Shown piece after piece: positions 46,272 to 55,886 of a stretch of DNA of 64,000 nucleotides. The notes under the pieces are model-generated. The model saw only the letters and a list, made by a program, of their open reading frames with translations. It was not told the DNA's origin and searched no databases. The stretch lies in assembly GCA_016838895.1 (NCBI GenBank), contig JAEKNU010000004.1, positions 62,001-126,000 of the forward strand, in the 5' to 3' direction. The position numbers were made by a program, and so were the translations under genes. Within the stretch, counting starts at the first letter, position 1, and the number at the start of each line of letters is the position of its first letter. Source of the stretch: Chloroflexota bacterium (lineage in GTDB: Bacteria; Chloroflexota; Anaerolineae; Anaerolineales; Anaerolineaceae).

Positions 46272-47762
46272 ATGAAAACAACAATAATAACGATAACTGA
46301 CGCAGACGACATATATTCAATTCAAGATAAACTTACCTGGAATAAATCAGGCCGAGTGTTATTGAAGTTGGTAGGAAACAATCCGTTATTTCTTTCAAAA
46401 AAGGAAATGGCGTTATTGTTGCGTTCATCAAAAAATTCCGGTGCACAAATCGGACTAGTTAGCCAATCGAGAGCGATTAAAAATGCGGCCAAGCGCTCAG
46501 GTATTCCGGTATTTGTCTCTCAACAGGAGGCCATGCAGAAAGGCTGGGCTGAACGTATTGATTCAACATTAATCATTAATGATGAGAAACGTTTAGCTAA
46601 CCTCAAGACAATACATCAATATGAACGTAAAAAAGAAAAAGAGTTATCTATTGTTTTACGTTTGAGTATTTTCTTAGTGGCAGTATTTGCAGTGATCAGC
46701 TTGGTGGCATTTTTTATTCCATCCGCAAAAGTGACTTTGCATGTCAATGTCGAACAGCAGGTCGCCGATATACCAATTCAAGGGGAAGCATCACTGATAA
46801 CAATTGATTTGTCAGGTACGATACCCATTCAGGTAAAGCAATTGGAATTATCTTTAAGTGATCAAAGCAATTGCTCTGGTACAAGTGAAGTTCCAGTGAG
46901 TAAAGCCAGTGGAAATGTTTTGATACAAAATCTGACTGACGATGAATTAATCGTTCCTGCCCATACGATTTTCTCGTCAAGCAGTACGCCGGATATTCGC
47001 TTTGAGTCCATTGAGGAAGCTGTTTTAACCGCCGGTGTAAACGAGACAATACAAATTGAGATTGCAGCCTTGAAACCTGGCATTGATGGCAATGTTGCAG
47101 AGGAAACCATTGATGCAGTTGAGGGGGCTCTCGGTTTGTTTGTTACGGTGACAAATATGGAGGAATTTAGCGGTGGTGAAAATTTAAAATCGGGAACACC
47201 GACAACCACAGATCTGTTTACATTGCGCAGGCAAATCAAATCAAAATTCAATGCTTTAGCGGCTGAACAATTTGCTGCTGAAGCTCTTTCGAATGAGATA
47301 TTTGTTCCCGGCTCCATCAACATTATTGAAATCAGGGATGAACGAATCGAACCGGAAATTGGACAACCTTCCGAGGTATTAAATATTTCACAGGATGTGT
47401 TGATTGAGGGATGGTTTATCAATAAAGGGCATATCAAGCAGATATTGACAACTGTCATGGATATTCAACTTGAGCCCAATGAGCAAGCTTTGGATGATGT
47501 GATTGAATATGATATGGATGCGATCCCGCGAATAACCGATGATGAATTTATCTGGATGTTTCCTGCAAGGCGTTCCATTGTTCAGGCGGTTGATATTGAC
47601 ACAATAAACAGGGAGCTGGTTGGAAAACCAATCAATGAGGCAATGAAAATCATTAAGGATGAAGGTTTTTCATCAGCACAACTTGAGATTAAAATTTTCC
47701 CATCCTGGTGGCAGCGTATGCCATTTCTGGAAAATAATATTGAGGTTCAGATCATTGAATAA
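46272..47762 (+). CDS. Membrane-anchored Baseplate_J-like protein
   Basis: 496 residues from ATG 46272, chosen because it follows the -10 box; an ATG ten codons earlier lies inside the promoter. A cytoplasmic N-terminal domain (1-125; VLLKLVGNNPLFLSKKEMALLL, GAQIGLVSQSRAIKNAAKRSG) precedes one membrane segment (about 137-160) and an extracytoplasmic Baseplate_J-like domain (about 165-300). A C-terminal part ends in a PASTA-like LVGKPINEAMKIIKDEGF. Such proteins occur in Chloroflexota and Patescibacteria without phage baseplates; function unknown. It overlaps ruvX by 8 bases and heads an operon with ruvX and mltG, suggesting an envelope role. Confidence 0.75.
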   Translation: MKTTIITITDADDIYSIQDKLTWNKSGRVLLKLVGNNPLFLSKKEMALLLRSSKNSGAQIGLVSQSRAIKNAAKRSGIPVFVSQQEAMQKGWAERIDSTLIINDEKRLANLKTIHQYERKKEKELSIVLRLSIFLVAVFAVISLVAFFIPSAKVTLHVNVEQQVADIPIQGEASLITIDLSGTIPIQVKQLELSLSDQSNCSGTSEVPVSKASGNVLIQNLTDDELIVPAHTIFSSSSTPDIRFESIEEAVLTAGVNETIQIEIAALKPGIDGNVAEETIDAVEGALGLFVTVTNMEEFSGGENLKSGTPTTTDLFTLRRQIKSKFNALAAEQFAAEALSNEIFVPGSINIIEIRDERIEPEIGQPSEVLNISQDVLIEGWFINKGHIKQILTTVMDIQLEPNEQALDDVIEYDMDAIPRITDDEFIWMFPARRSIVQAVDIDTINRELVGKPINEAMKIIKDEGFSSAQLEIKIFPSWWQRMPFLENNIEVQIIE

Positions 47763-48201
47763 TCGTATTTTGGGTATTGATCCTGGTGATAAACGTATTG
47801 GGCTTGCGATCAGTGATGAAACAGGTACAATTGCGAACCCACTCAGTGTATTACAGCATATTTCACGAGCTGAAAATGCACGTCGTATTGTGGGGATTGT
47901 GCATGACCTAGATGCAGCAAGCATTGTCATTGGACGTACATTGAATGAAGATGGAGAAGTTTCTTTTCAAGGAAGAAAATCTGAAAGGTTGAAGCAGGCG
48001 ATTTTAGATATCACAGAAATCCCTGTTGATTTCTGGAATGAAGATTTTTCAACCAATCAGGCACTAGAGAGCCGGCAGAGGATGGGTGTTAAGAAAAAGA
48101 AACGCAAAGGCCATTTAGATGAGATAGCAGCCACAATTATCCTACAGGGATATCTGGATTATAAAAAGGCTAACCAAACTGAAAACAAAGTGGAATCATA
48201 A
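47755..48201 (+). CDS. ruvX: Putative Holliday junction resolvase RuvX/YqgF
   Basis: 148 residues from TTG 47755, with GAGG 9 bases upstream; the open frame extends further into the previous gene but lacks a start signal. RNase H-like fold: RILGIDPGDKRIGLAISDE, VIGRTLNEDGE, and the C-terminal Asp in HLDEIAATIILQGYL. The family acts in 16S rRNA 5'-end maturation and/or junction resolution. Stop and mltG start share a base (TAATG), so the two are translationally coupled. Confidence 0.94.
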   Translation: MNNRILGIDPGDKRIGLAISDETGTIANPLSVLQHISRAENARRIVGIVHDLDAASIVIGRTLNEDGEVSFQGRKSERLKQAILDITEIPVDFWNEDFSTNQALESRQRMGVKKKKRKGHLDEIAATIILQGYLDYKKANQTENKVES

Positions 48202-49319
48202 TGAATAATCCTCTAGCAAAAATTTTACTAACATTTTCAATTATCTGTTTACTGATGGCTGGTGTGTTATTGTCAGTTTATTTCATGTTCCAAAATGTAG
48301 AAAAAACATTTGGTCCTGCTGATGACTTCATTTCAGATCAGCAAAGAATTCTGCTGTCTTTCCGCTTATTTTTTGAAAAAGAATCCCTATTTGAAGAAAG
48401 AACCTTAACTACAGAAGTAGGAGTCTTTAACATCGGCTATGGTGAATCTGTGGCTTCTGTGGCTGACAGATTGGCTCAATTGGGGTTTATTGGTAACGAA
48501 CAAGCGTTTTTGCATTATATGCAATACAAAGGCCTGGACAAATCGGTACAGGCTGGAGAGTATAAAATTCCCCAAACACTGAGTGATGTACAACTCGCAA
48601 ATTTCCTTCAGGATGCCACACCTACGGATGCGATCATCAATGTATTGGCCGGCTGGCGCATTGAGGAAATTGCCGCCTCATTACCCAACACAGGGGTTGA
48701 ATTCGAGGCACTGGAATTTGCTTTATTGGCAAAGAATCCGCAAGACTATCAGATTCCATTTGGCATTGAAGCCAATTCATTGGAAGGATTTCTGCTGCCA
48801 GGCAGATATCGTATCGCCAGAGATAGTTCAGCCAATGATTTGATAGTATTGTTAACCGCTGAATTTGAAAAAGCATTATCTGGCGACATAAAAAAGCAAA
48901 TCGAACAAAACGGCATATCTTTATACGAGGGAATGATTCTGGCTTCAATGATTGAACGTGAAGCTATTAATGATGAAGAAATGCCGATGATTGCGTCGGT
49001 TTTTTATAATCGAATAGAACAGGGCATGAAATTTGAAAGTGATCCGACCATTCAATATGCCATTGGAAAAACAGATGCTGGAAACTGGTGGAAAAACCCG
49101 CTCTCAGCCGCCGACTTGCAATTTGTTTCGTTGTATAATACTTATCTGGAAGAAGGATTACCACCAACGCCGATATGTAATCCGAGTCTGGCTGCGTTGA
49201 AAGCTGCAGCAAATCCAGCGGAGAGCCCTTATTATTATTTTATGGCAAAATGCGACGGCAGTGGTTGGCATAATTTTTCCGAGACTTTTGATCAGCATGT
49301 ACAAAATTTATGTAATTAG
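48201..49319 (+). CDS. mltG: Endolytic murein transglycosylase MltG
   Basis: 372 residues. Cleaves nascent peptidoglycan strands. N-terminal membrane anchor (about 8-30), a LysM-like region (FNIGYGESVASVADRLAQLG), and the YceG catalytic core: ILASMIEREAINDEEMPMIASVFYNRI with the catalytic Glu, GMKFESDPTIQYAIGK, YNTYLEEGLPPTPICNPSLAAL, and FMAKCDGSGWHNFSETF at the end. Operon with Baseplate_J-like and ruvX upstream; ppgK follows 11 bases downstream. Confidence 0.96.
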   Translation: MNNPLAKILLTFSIICLLMAGVLLSVYFMFQNVEKTFGPADDFISDQQRILLSFRLFFEKESLFEERTLTTEVGVFNIGYGESVASVADRLAQLGFIGNEQAFLHYMQYKGLDKSVQAGEYKIPQTLSDVQLANFLQDATPTDAIINVLAGWRIEEIAASLPNTGVEFEALEFALLAKNPQDYQIPFGIEANSLEGFLLPGRYRIARDSSANDLIVLLTAEFEKALSGDIKKQIEQNGISLYEGMILASMIEREAINDEEMPMIASVFYNRIEQGMKFESDPTIQYAIGKTDAGNWWKNPLSAADLQFVSLYNTYLEEGLPPTPICNPSLAALKAAANPAESPYYYFMAKCDGSGWHNFSETFDQHVQNLCN

Positions 49320-49330
49320 AGGATCCTTGA

Positions 49331-50089
49331 ATGAAATCAGAAATTATCCTAGGTATTGATATTGGAGGATCAAGCATCAAAGCAGCTCCCATTGATGTCT
49401 CCAACGCTGAAATTGTAGAGCCTTTTCAAATTGTAAATTTGCCTGAAAAACCAGGCCCGGATGATGTTCGTGACGCGATCATGAAAGCCATGGAACTTTT
49501 TAATTGGAAAGATGGAAAAATTGGCTGTACATTTCCTGGCGTTATTCAAAATAAAACGATTCTTACCACTGCCAATGTGGATGTTCGCTGGCAGGGTGTA
49601 AATCTTGAATCATTTATTGAGGAATTCAGCGGCTGCCAATGTGCGGCACTAAACGACGCTGATGCAGCAGGTGTGGCTGAAATGGCGTTTGGTGTTGGTC
49701 AGGCATATAAAGAACAAGGCATTGTCTTATTGCTGACATTGGGCACGGGTATCGGCTCTGCTGTTTTTGTAAACGGTAATTTGCTGAAAAACACTGAATT
49801 TGGACATATGGAAGTCATGGGTATGGATGCAGAAACCTATGCCAGTGCTGCAGTAAAAACGCGCGAGAATTTAAGCTATGAAGCATGGGCTGGCCGATTG
49901 CAAACAATCCTCGAAGCCTATGAAGGCTTGATTTATCCTGACTTAATTATTCTGGGTGGTGGTATCAGCAAAGATATTATTGAATACGAACATTTCTTGC
50001 ATGTTAAGGCAAAAATTATTCCAGCCAAGTATCAGAATCAGGCAGGTTTGGTTGGTGCAGCTTTATATGCTGGTGAACAAATAAAATAA
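49331..50089 (+). CDS. ppgK: Polyphosphate glucokinase
   Basis: 252 residues. ROK-family sugar kinase that phosphorylates glucose with polyphosphate and/or ATP. Motifs: LGIDIGGSSIKAAPID (phosphate 1), CTFPGVI, LNDADAAGVAEMAFG, LLLTLGTGIGSAVFVNG, and the Asp/His region EFGHMEV. The spacing and the GIDIGGSSIK start are typical of polyphosphate glucokinases in Actinobacteria and Chloroflexota. AGAGGA ribosome site. It feeds glucose-6-phosphate and is 3 kb from the glycogen genes. Confidence 0.9.
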   Translation: MKSEIILGIDIGGSSIKAAPIDVSNAEIVEPFQIVNLPEKPGPDDVRDAIMKAMELFNWKDGKIGCTFPGVIQNKTILTTANVDVRWQGVNLESFIEEFSGCQCAALNDADAAGVAEMAFGVGQAYKEQGIVLLLTLGTGIGSAVFVNGNLLKNTEFGHMEVMGMDAETYASAAVKTRENLSYEAWAGRLQTILEAYEGLIYPDLIILGGGISKDIIEYEHFLHVKAKIIPAKYQNQAGLVGAALYAGEQIK

Positions 50090-50098
50090 CCTGAATAA

Positions 50099-51541
50099 TT
50101 AGAATATACCGCCATTGGTTAATGCGCTAATATTCTTGAGCGCATTTTGAATTTCTTGCTCTGTAACAGGACTTCCATCGGTAACGTTGAGTAAATCTCC
50201 GGTGGAAACATGTTCCAGGGCTATTATTTTAACTGATTGATCTTTTTGAACGGCTTCTTTTACCAAACTAGCCCCGGCAGCGTAGCCAATTAATGGATTT
50301 AATGCAGTGATAACGATGGCATTCTTCTCCAACCAGAAACTCGTTTTTTGTGTGTTGGCTTGAATTCCTACAACACACTTCTCCGTGAAAGCCTGAATAG
50401 AACCGATCATGACCTGCATCATTTCAAATAAATTATGTGCAATAATGGGCATCATTACATTTAATTCAAGTTGACCAGCTTGGGAAGCCATGGCAATGGT
50501 TGCGTCACAGCCGATCACATGGAACATCGCCATATTCAACATTTCTGCCAAAACTGGGTTTACTTTACCCGGCATGATACTGGATCCTGGTTGCACTGCG
50601 GGCAAGCGGATTTCATCCAAACCGGTTGATGGGCCAGATGAAAGCAGACGGATGTCATTGGCAATTCTGCTAAGGGTAAGCGCCAAAACCCGCATCGCTC
50701 CGGAAAAATGCGCCATATCTGCCATGGATTGCATACTTTCGAAAAGATTATCTGAAGGGTACACAGGTAATGAAGTGAATTGCTTAATCTCGGATACCAT
50801 ACGTTGATGGTATTCTGGATGCGCATTTAGACCTGAACCGGTAGCTGTTCCACCGATACCCAGGCGCCCCAATCGTTGTGTGCTGAATTTTAGTTGCTCC
50901 AAATCCCTAGAAATAGCAGTTGCGTATGCGCCAAATTCCTGACCTAAACGCACTGGCACTGCATCCTGTAAATGTGTTCTGCCGGATTTAACCACACCAT
51001 CAAATTCCAGGGCTTTTTGATTTATAGCCTGTGCAAGATGATCGATCGCAGTGAACAGTTCCTCGCTGCGCCATAAACATCCCAGGCGGATTGCTGTGGG
51101 AATGACATCATTGGTAGATTGTGCCATATTGACATGATCATTCGGATGGACCAAATATTCACCCAATTTTCCGCCAAGCAATTGTGTCGCTCGATTCGCC
51201 AACACTTCATTTGTATTCATGTTATGACTGGTTCCAGCACCGGCTTGAAATGGGTCTACAACAAAAAATTCCTGCCATTGGCCTGCCAGTATTTCATCGG
51301 CTGCCTTTTGGATTGCGTGGGCCGTTTCTTCAGGTAGCAAGCCCAATTGCTGATTAACAACTGCGGCAGAACGTTTAATAACAACCATGGACCAGATAAA
51401 TGCCTTCCAGGGCTTTAATCCGGATATAGGGAAATTATGTACGGCACGCTGTGTTTGTGCGCCATACAAAGCATTTTCGGGTACTTCAACAAACCCTAAT
51501 GAGTCTTTCTCTGAGCGGGTTGCAGGTGAATAATCTGGCAT
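50099..51541 (-). CDS. Class II fumarase/aspartase-family lyase
   Basis: 480 residues from ATG 51541, with GGAGG upstream; a 16-codon longer frame is unlikely. Signature GSSIMPGKVNPV, active-site segment AGTSHNMNTNEVLANRA, HPNDHVNMAQSTNDVIPTAIR and SGRTHLQDAVPV. The MPGKVNP loop and YGAQTQRAVHNFPI favour fumarate hydratase (fumarate to malate), but AGTSHNMN and STND are also aspartase-like, so the reaction is not certain. It starts 47 bases after the ferredoxin gene on the same strand. Confidence 0.9.
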   Translation of the reverse strand: MPDYSPATRSEKDSLGFVEVPENALYGAQTQRAVHNFPISGLKPWKAFIWSMVVIKRSAAVVNQQLGLLPEETAHAIQKAADEILAGQWQEFFVVDPFQAGAGTSHNMNTNEVLANRATQLLGGKLGEYLVHPNDHVNMAQSTNDVIPTAIRLGCLWRSEELFTAIDHLAQAINQKALEFDGVVKSGRTHLQDAVPVRLGQEFGAYATAISRDLEQLKFSTQRLGRLGIGGTATGSGLNAHPEYHQRMVSEIKQFTSLPVYPSDNLFESMQSMADMAHFSGAMRVLALTLSRIANDIRLLSSGPSTGLDEIRLPAVQPGSSIMPGKVNPVLAEMLNMAMFHVIGCDATIAMASQAGQLELNVMMPIIAHNLFEMMQVMIGSIQAFTEKCVVGIQANTQKTSFWLEKNAIVITALNPLIGYAAGASLVKEAVQKDQSVKIIALEHVSTGDLLNVTDGSPVTEQEIQNALKNISALTNGGIF

Positions 51542-51588
51542 GTGACCTCCGGGATTAAAGTAAAGAAGCCGTTTGGTTTCTTTACTCA

Positions 51589-52002
51589 TTATTCATACAT
51601 GGCTTCGTAGCCGGGACCCTCTGAAAAGTATTTTGCATTCAACTCAGTATCCGGTGTAAAGTCGATTATTTCACCTTCTATTAATCCTCGGGTTGCGTTT
51701 AGAACGATTGGATTATTATCAACATCAATACCTTCGAATATTTCATCATAGCCAGGTGTGTCTTCTGGTTTTATGAGGCGTTCGTGTCCTTCGGCTACGA
51801 AATCATCGGGCACTTCGGCAAGTGGGAAAATTGCACCAACCGGACATTCGGGAATGCAGGCGCCACAATCAATACAGGTTTCGGGGTCGATATAAAATAA
51901 AGGCCATTCGCTTTGTGGATGACCGGGAACGATACAATCTACCGGGCAGACGGAAACACAACCGCCGTCGCGCATACATAAGCTGGTAATTACGTGTGTC
52001 AT
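51589..52002 (-). CDS. Ferredoxin with two Fe-S clusters (7Fe/8Fe type)
   Basis: 137 residues from ATG 52002, with GGAGGG 6 bases upstream; the open frame runs further upstream but without start signals. First cluster region CMRDGGCVSVCPVDCI, second CIDCGACIPECPVGAI. The arrangement is that of seven- or eight-iron bacterial ferredoxins with an extended acidic C-terminus (about 70 residues). Electron carrier; partner unknown. Precedes the fumarase-family gene. Confidence 0.92.
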   Translation of the reverse strand: MTHVITSLCMRDGGCVSVCPVDCIVPGHPQSEWPLFYIDPETCIDCGACIPECPVGAIFPLAEVPDDFVAEGHERLIKPEDTPGYDEIFEGIDVDNNPIVLNATRGLIEGEIIDFTPDTELNAKYFSEGPGYEAMYE

Positions 52003-52110
52003 AAAGCCCTCCATTATGTGATATCCGATGGCTAGAAACGATCGGCAATTTATAGTTGTTTCAATATAGGCAACATATAGATATCGAGTACTATTAATGA
52101 TGCAATGGTT

Positions 52111-52119
52111 TGTTATAAT
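52111..52119 (+). promoter_or_regulatory. Extended -10 promoter of the EamA transporter gene
   Basis: TGTTATAAT, the same extended -10 as at 27443 and 28833, but with a leader of about 90 bases here. The 52003-52214 gap holds no other clear feature. Confidence 0.45.
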
Positions 52120-52214
52120 CGATTTTACTGAATTAGTCAAAATTGGTAAAACAACAATTTCAATTTGGCAATAGTTGTCTACTCATTTCAGAATTATATA
52201 AGTTGAAGGTTCAC

Positions 52215-53129
52215 TTGTCAATTAATACATCTGCTGATACAACGAAACAAGGTTCACCCTATCTGGCTTTGGGATTTGCACTATTGGCTGTTTCCTCTTC
52301 AGCGATCCTGATTCGTTTTGCTCAGCGTGACGCGAATTCACTGGTCATCGCTGCGTATCGGTTGTTATTTGCTACATTAATCCTGGCTGGTCCTGCGATT
52401 CTTAAATCACGTGAGGAAATCAGCTCTTTGAAGAAAAACCAATGGCTATTGATTATGTTATCCGGTTTTTTCCTGGCCATTCATTTTGGTAGTTGGATTT
52501 CTTCGTTGGCATATACATCGATCGCCAGTTCAGTGGTTATTGTTACTTCATCTCCGTTATGGGTAGCGATCTTCAGTACGATATTGTTGAAAGAGCGCAT
52601 TCCGCATACCGTTCGTTGGGGGATGGGTGTGGCTATGATTGGCGCATTACTTGTTGGTAGTGCTCAATTGTTCCTGACAAATGTCAACTTGTTCGGGATG
52701 AACTCCTCATTATGGGGTCAATTTCTGGCGCTTGTAGGCGCAATTTTTGTGGCAGGTTATTTGATAATTGGCAGGCATCTTCGGGGCAGTATTACTTTGT
52801 TGCCATATACCTTTCTGGTTTACGGATTTGCAGCAATTTTCCTGTTTGGTTTTGTATTGTTGCTAGGATTGCCAGTTAGTGGATACAAACCACAAATCTG
52901 GGGATTGTTTCTGCTTATGGCGATTTTTCCGCAATTGATTGGACACTCAACATATAATTGGGCATTGAAATATATCTCTGCAGTCGTGGTATCTATTGTT
53001 GCCTTGGGAGAGCCTATTGGGGCAACGTTGTTGGGCTTTATACTCTTAAACGAATCACCCCACATCATGGAGATCATTGGTGGGGTGATAATAATATTAG
53101 GTATTTTCATTGCTTCCAGAAAGCAATAA
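52215..53129 (+). CDS. EamA/DMT-family transporter
   Basis: 304 residues from TTG 52215 (GAAGG upstream); a TTG 24 codons earlier is also open but lacks a site. Ten hydrophobic segments in two EamA repeats: PYLALGFALLAVSSSAILIRF, VIVTSSPLWVAIFSTILLKE in the first half, and PQLIGHSTYNWALKYISAVV, ALGEPIGATLLGFILLNE in the second. Drug/metabolite transporter superfamily; exports or imports small metabolites, substrate unknown. Ends 5 bases before the convergent malQ gene. Confidence 0.92.
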   Translation: MSINTSADTTKQGSPYLALGFALLAVSSSAILIRFAQRDANSLVIAAYRLLFATLILAGPAILKSREEISSLKKNQWLLIMLSGFFLAIHFGSWISSLAYTSIASSVVIVTSSPLWVAIFSTILLKERIPHTVRWGMGVAMIGALLVGSAQLFLTNVNLFGMNSSLWGQFLALVGAIFVAGYLIIGRHLRGSITLLPYTFLVYGFAAIFLFGFVLLLGLPVSGYKPQIWGLFLLMAIFPQLIGHSTYNWALKYISAVVVSIVALGEPIGATLLGFILLNESPHIMEIIGGVIIILGIFIASRKQ

Positions 53130-53134
53130 ATTCG

Positions 53135-54640
53135 TTATTTGATATTTTCCCGTTGAAATTCTTTGTTAATCTCTTTGACAAAACCAAGGATTGGATCAAT
53201 TTGCTGCCAGTTGCGTAATTTCCAGCGCCAATTTGTTCCGCCAACAGTACCGGGCAGATTCATACGGGCTGTGTTATCCAACTGTAAGAAATCCTGTAAT
53301 GGCGAAATGGTCAATGAGGCTTCTGAAGACCACAGCGAACGGATACATTGGTGTACGAGATCAGCGGATTCTTCAATATCCAAATACGACAGCACTTGCT
53401 GTTTGACTTCCTCGGACTGCAATTTGTACCAACCCAGAGTTGTTTCATTGTCATGGGTACCAGTATACGCCACACAATTTTCAATATAGGTGCTGGGTTT
53501 ATGAATGTTTTCTTCCATCACGCCAAATCCAAACTGGAAAATGCGCATCCCCGGTAAATGATAAGCATCGCGAAGTTCAATCACATCCGGGGTGATCACA
53601 CCCAAATCTTCGGCAATGAAAGGTAAATTTCCCAGGTTGTCATTAATTGTCTGTAACAATTGCATGCCAGGAGCAGGAATCCATTGACCATTTTCGGCAG
53701 TGTGATAAATGGATGGTATGGCATAATAAGCAGCTAAACCCCGGAAATGATCGAGACGGATCACATCCATGTATTTTAGTGCATGACTAACACGTTTTAC
53801 CCACCAATTAAAATCCTGATCTGCCAGAATATCCCAACGGTAAACCGGATTTCCCCAACGCTGACCGGTAGCTGAAAAATAATCCGGGGGTACGCCAGCC
53901 ACAAAGGCTGGAATATTGTCCTGATTTAACTGAAAGTGATCTGGGGCACTCCATACGTCGGCGCTATCAAAAGCGACATAGAGGGGGATATCCCCGATAA
54001 GCTCAATGTTTTTTTCTTTGGCATATTGGCAGGTGCGTAAACATTGTTGGTGAAAAATAAATTGAATATACTCGTGATATTCAATCTCATCAGCCAATTC
54101 TATTTTTGTCTGCGCCAGGGCATCAGCAGCTCGAAATCGATATTCATGAGGCCACATATGCCAGGGATGCCCATTAAAACGATTTTTCAAGGCCATGAAA
54201 AGACAGTATTCATCCAACCAAAAAGCGTTCTCATTAGAAAAAGCTGCTTTTTGGGAAAGGAATGTCTTGTCGTTTTTCTTTTTGAGACGTTGGAAAAGGT
54301 CGCGTAATTTGGGTTCTTTCCATTTATTTAATTCAAAAAATTGTACTAAATCCGTTTCTACTACATAAGGAGGTGTGATTTCTTTTTTTGTAAAAATACC
54401 GCTTTCTACAAAATCATGCAATGAGATTAGCATTGGGTTTCCAGCAAATGCCGAGAAAACCTGATATGGAGAGTCACCGAATCCAGTGGGACCGAGTGGA
54501 AGCATTTGCCAGTAACGACATTTCAGCTCATCCAATATATCAATCCAATGACGGGATGCTTCTCCTAAATTGCCTATGCCATCCGTTGCAGGTAAACTGG
54601 ATACATGACACAAAATACCACTATTACGGTTAAAGTTCAT
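53135..54640 (-). CDS. malQ: 4-alpha-glucanotransferase (amylomaltase)
   Basis: 501 residues from ATG 54640 (MNFNRNSGILCHV). GH77 enzyme that transfers glucan segments in maltodextrin and glycogen metabolism. Motifs: RNSGILCHVSSLP, YWQMLPLGPTGFGDSPYQ, IGDIPLYVAFDSADVW, IRLDHFRGLAAYY (nucleophile Asp), FIAEDLGVITPDV (acid/base Glu) and YTGTHDNETTLGW. The start overlaps the end of glgC by 11 bases. Last gene of glgA-glgC-malQ. Confidence 0.96.
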   Translation of the reverse strand: MNFNRNSGILCHVSSLPATDGIGNLGEASRHWIDILDELKCRYWQMLPLGPTGFGDSPYQVFSAFAGNPMLISLHDFVESGIFTKKEITPPYVVETDLVQFFELNKWKEPKLRDLFQRLKKKNDKTFLSQKAAFSNENAFWLDEYCLFMALKNRFNGHPWHMWPHEYRFRAADALAQTKIELADEIEYHEYIQFIFHQQCLRTCQYAKEKNIELIGDIPLYVAFDSADVWSAPDHFQLNQDNIPAFVAGVPPDYFSATGQRWGNPVYRWDILADQDFNWWVKRVSHALKYMDVIRLDHFRGLAAYYAIPSIYHTAENGQWIPAPGMQLLQTINDNLGNLPFIAEDLGVITPDVIELRDAYHLPGMRIFQFGFGVMEENIHKPSTYIENCVAYTGTHDNETTLGWYKLQSEEVKQQVLSYLDIEESADLVHQCIRSLWSSEASLTISPLQDFLQLDNTARMNLPGTVGGTNWRWKLRNWQQIDPILGFVKEINKEFQRENIK

Positions 54641-55886
54641 TCGGCTGTCTTTTGGTTTCAAGAAGTTCTCCAGACTGAATAATGTTTGTAGCGAAATCAA
54701 ACGGATTTACATCTGTGCCAATCATTGCGCCAGCTTCAATCGTGGCACCATCGGGAATAACGGATCCCTTTCCTACCATACTGATCAATAATTTGTTTTT
54801 TATCATACTACCGACACGTGCTTTTTCAGAGACGATGACCTTTTTATCAAGAATGGCTCGTTCCACGATTGCGCCTTGGTTGATGACACCATCTGTAAGA
54901 ATAATGGCATCACGTATCACAGCATTGCTTTTTACCCGAACACCAGGGGATAATATGGAATGAATCACTTTCGCTCCATCTTCAATAATGCAGCCGTCAC
55001 TGATCAGACTGTTGCTTACTTCTGCATTATTCTCAATATAGGCAGGCGGACGCTCCTCAGTACGGGTATGAATAATCCAGGAACGATCATGCAAATTCAA
55101 AGCTGGCGGATGATTTAATAAATCCATTTGAGCCTGCCAGTAGGAATTAATCGTTCCAACATCTACCCAATATCCATTATAGGGGTAGGCGTAAATATTG
55201 AATTTAGATTCAATTAATTTTGGTAAAATATCTTTCCCAAAATCGTGGCTGGAATTCTCATCTAAATGATCTTCCCATAAGGCATCATTAAGAATATTTG
55301 TATTAAATAGATAAACTCCCATATTGGCATTTGTCCCATCGGGATATTTGGGTTTCTCATCAAAAGAGGTGATACGTTGCTCGTCATCAATTTGCATGAT
55401 ACCAAATCTGGATGCGTCTTCACGAGTTACCTGGATGGTTGCTATCGTAAGATCAGCTTCTTTTTCCATATGGAAACGAAGCATGGCTTCATAGTCCATT
55501 GTATAAACATGATCGCCGGATAAAATCAAAACGGTTTCAGGGTTATTGTGTTTTATAAAGGAAAAATTCTGTTGAACCGCATCGGCTGTGCCATTAAACC
55601 AACCCGATGTTGGTGCTTTATAGGGCGTATAAATACGGATGCCACCGGTGAAATCACGATTTAAATCCCATGGACCACCTGCGCCCAGATGTTCTATAAG
55701 GGAATGAGGACGGTATTGAGCAATGATCATCACATCAAAGATGTTTGAATTTACACAGTTAGAGAGGGTGAAATCAATAATGCGATATTTTCCAGCAAAA
55801 GTGACTGCTGGTTTTGTGCGCTTTGCAGTTAATACCCCTAAACGCGTTCCTTCTCCGCCTGCCAGAATGACTGCTCGTGTTTTCAT
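54630..55886 (-). CDS. glgC: Glucose-1-phosphate adenylyltransferase (ADP-glucose synthase)
   Basis: 418 residues. Makes ADP-glucose for glycogen synthesis. N-terminal nucleotidyltransferase: VILAGGEGTRLGVLTAKRTKPAV, FAGKYRIIDFTLSNCVNS, the product-binding VLILSGDHVYTMDY, and DEKPKYP. A left-handed beta-helix hexapeptide domain follows from about residue 290. Its start overlaps the end of glgA by 4 bases (ATGA) and its end overlaps malQ. Confidence 0.97.
   Translation of the reverse strand: MKTRAVILAGGEGTRLGVLTAKRTKPAVTFAGKYRIIDFTLSNCVNSNIFDVMIIAQYRPHSLIEHLGAGGPWDLNRDFTGGIRIYTPYKAPTSGWFNGTADAVQQNFSFIKHNNPETVLILSGDHVYTMDYEAMLRFHMEKEADLTIATIQVTREDASRFGIMQIDDEQRITSFDEKPKYPDGTNANMGVYLFNTNILNDALWEDHLDENSSHDFGKDILPKLIESKFNIYAYPYNGYWVDVGTINSYWQAQMDLLNHPPALNLHDRSWIIHTRTEERPPAYIENNAEVSNSLISDGCIIEDGAKVIHSILSPGVRVKSNAVIRDAIILTDGVINQGAIVERAILDKKVIVSEKARVGSMIKNKLLISMVGKGSVIPDGATIEAGAMIGTDVNPFDFATNIIQSGELLETKRQPNEL

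Noticed and set aside
46272-47762. Baseplate_J-like gene as evidence of a prophage or contractile injection system
   Set aside because: No sheath, tube, spike or other tail genes are nearby, and the gene sits in a ruvX-mltG operon.
52003-52140. 46-residue N-terminal extension of the ferredoxin
   Set aside because: It lies upstream of a GGAGGG site that fits ATG 52002, and its sequence is unlike ferredoxins.
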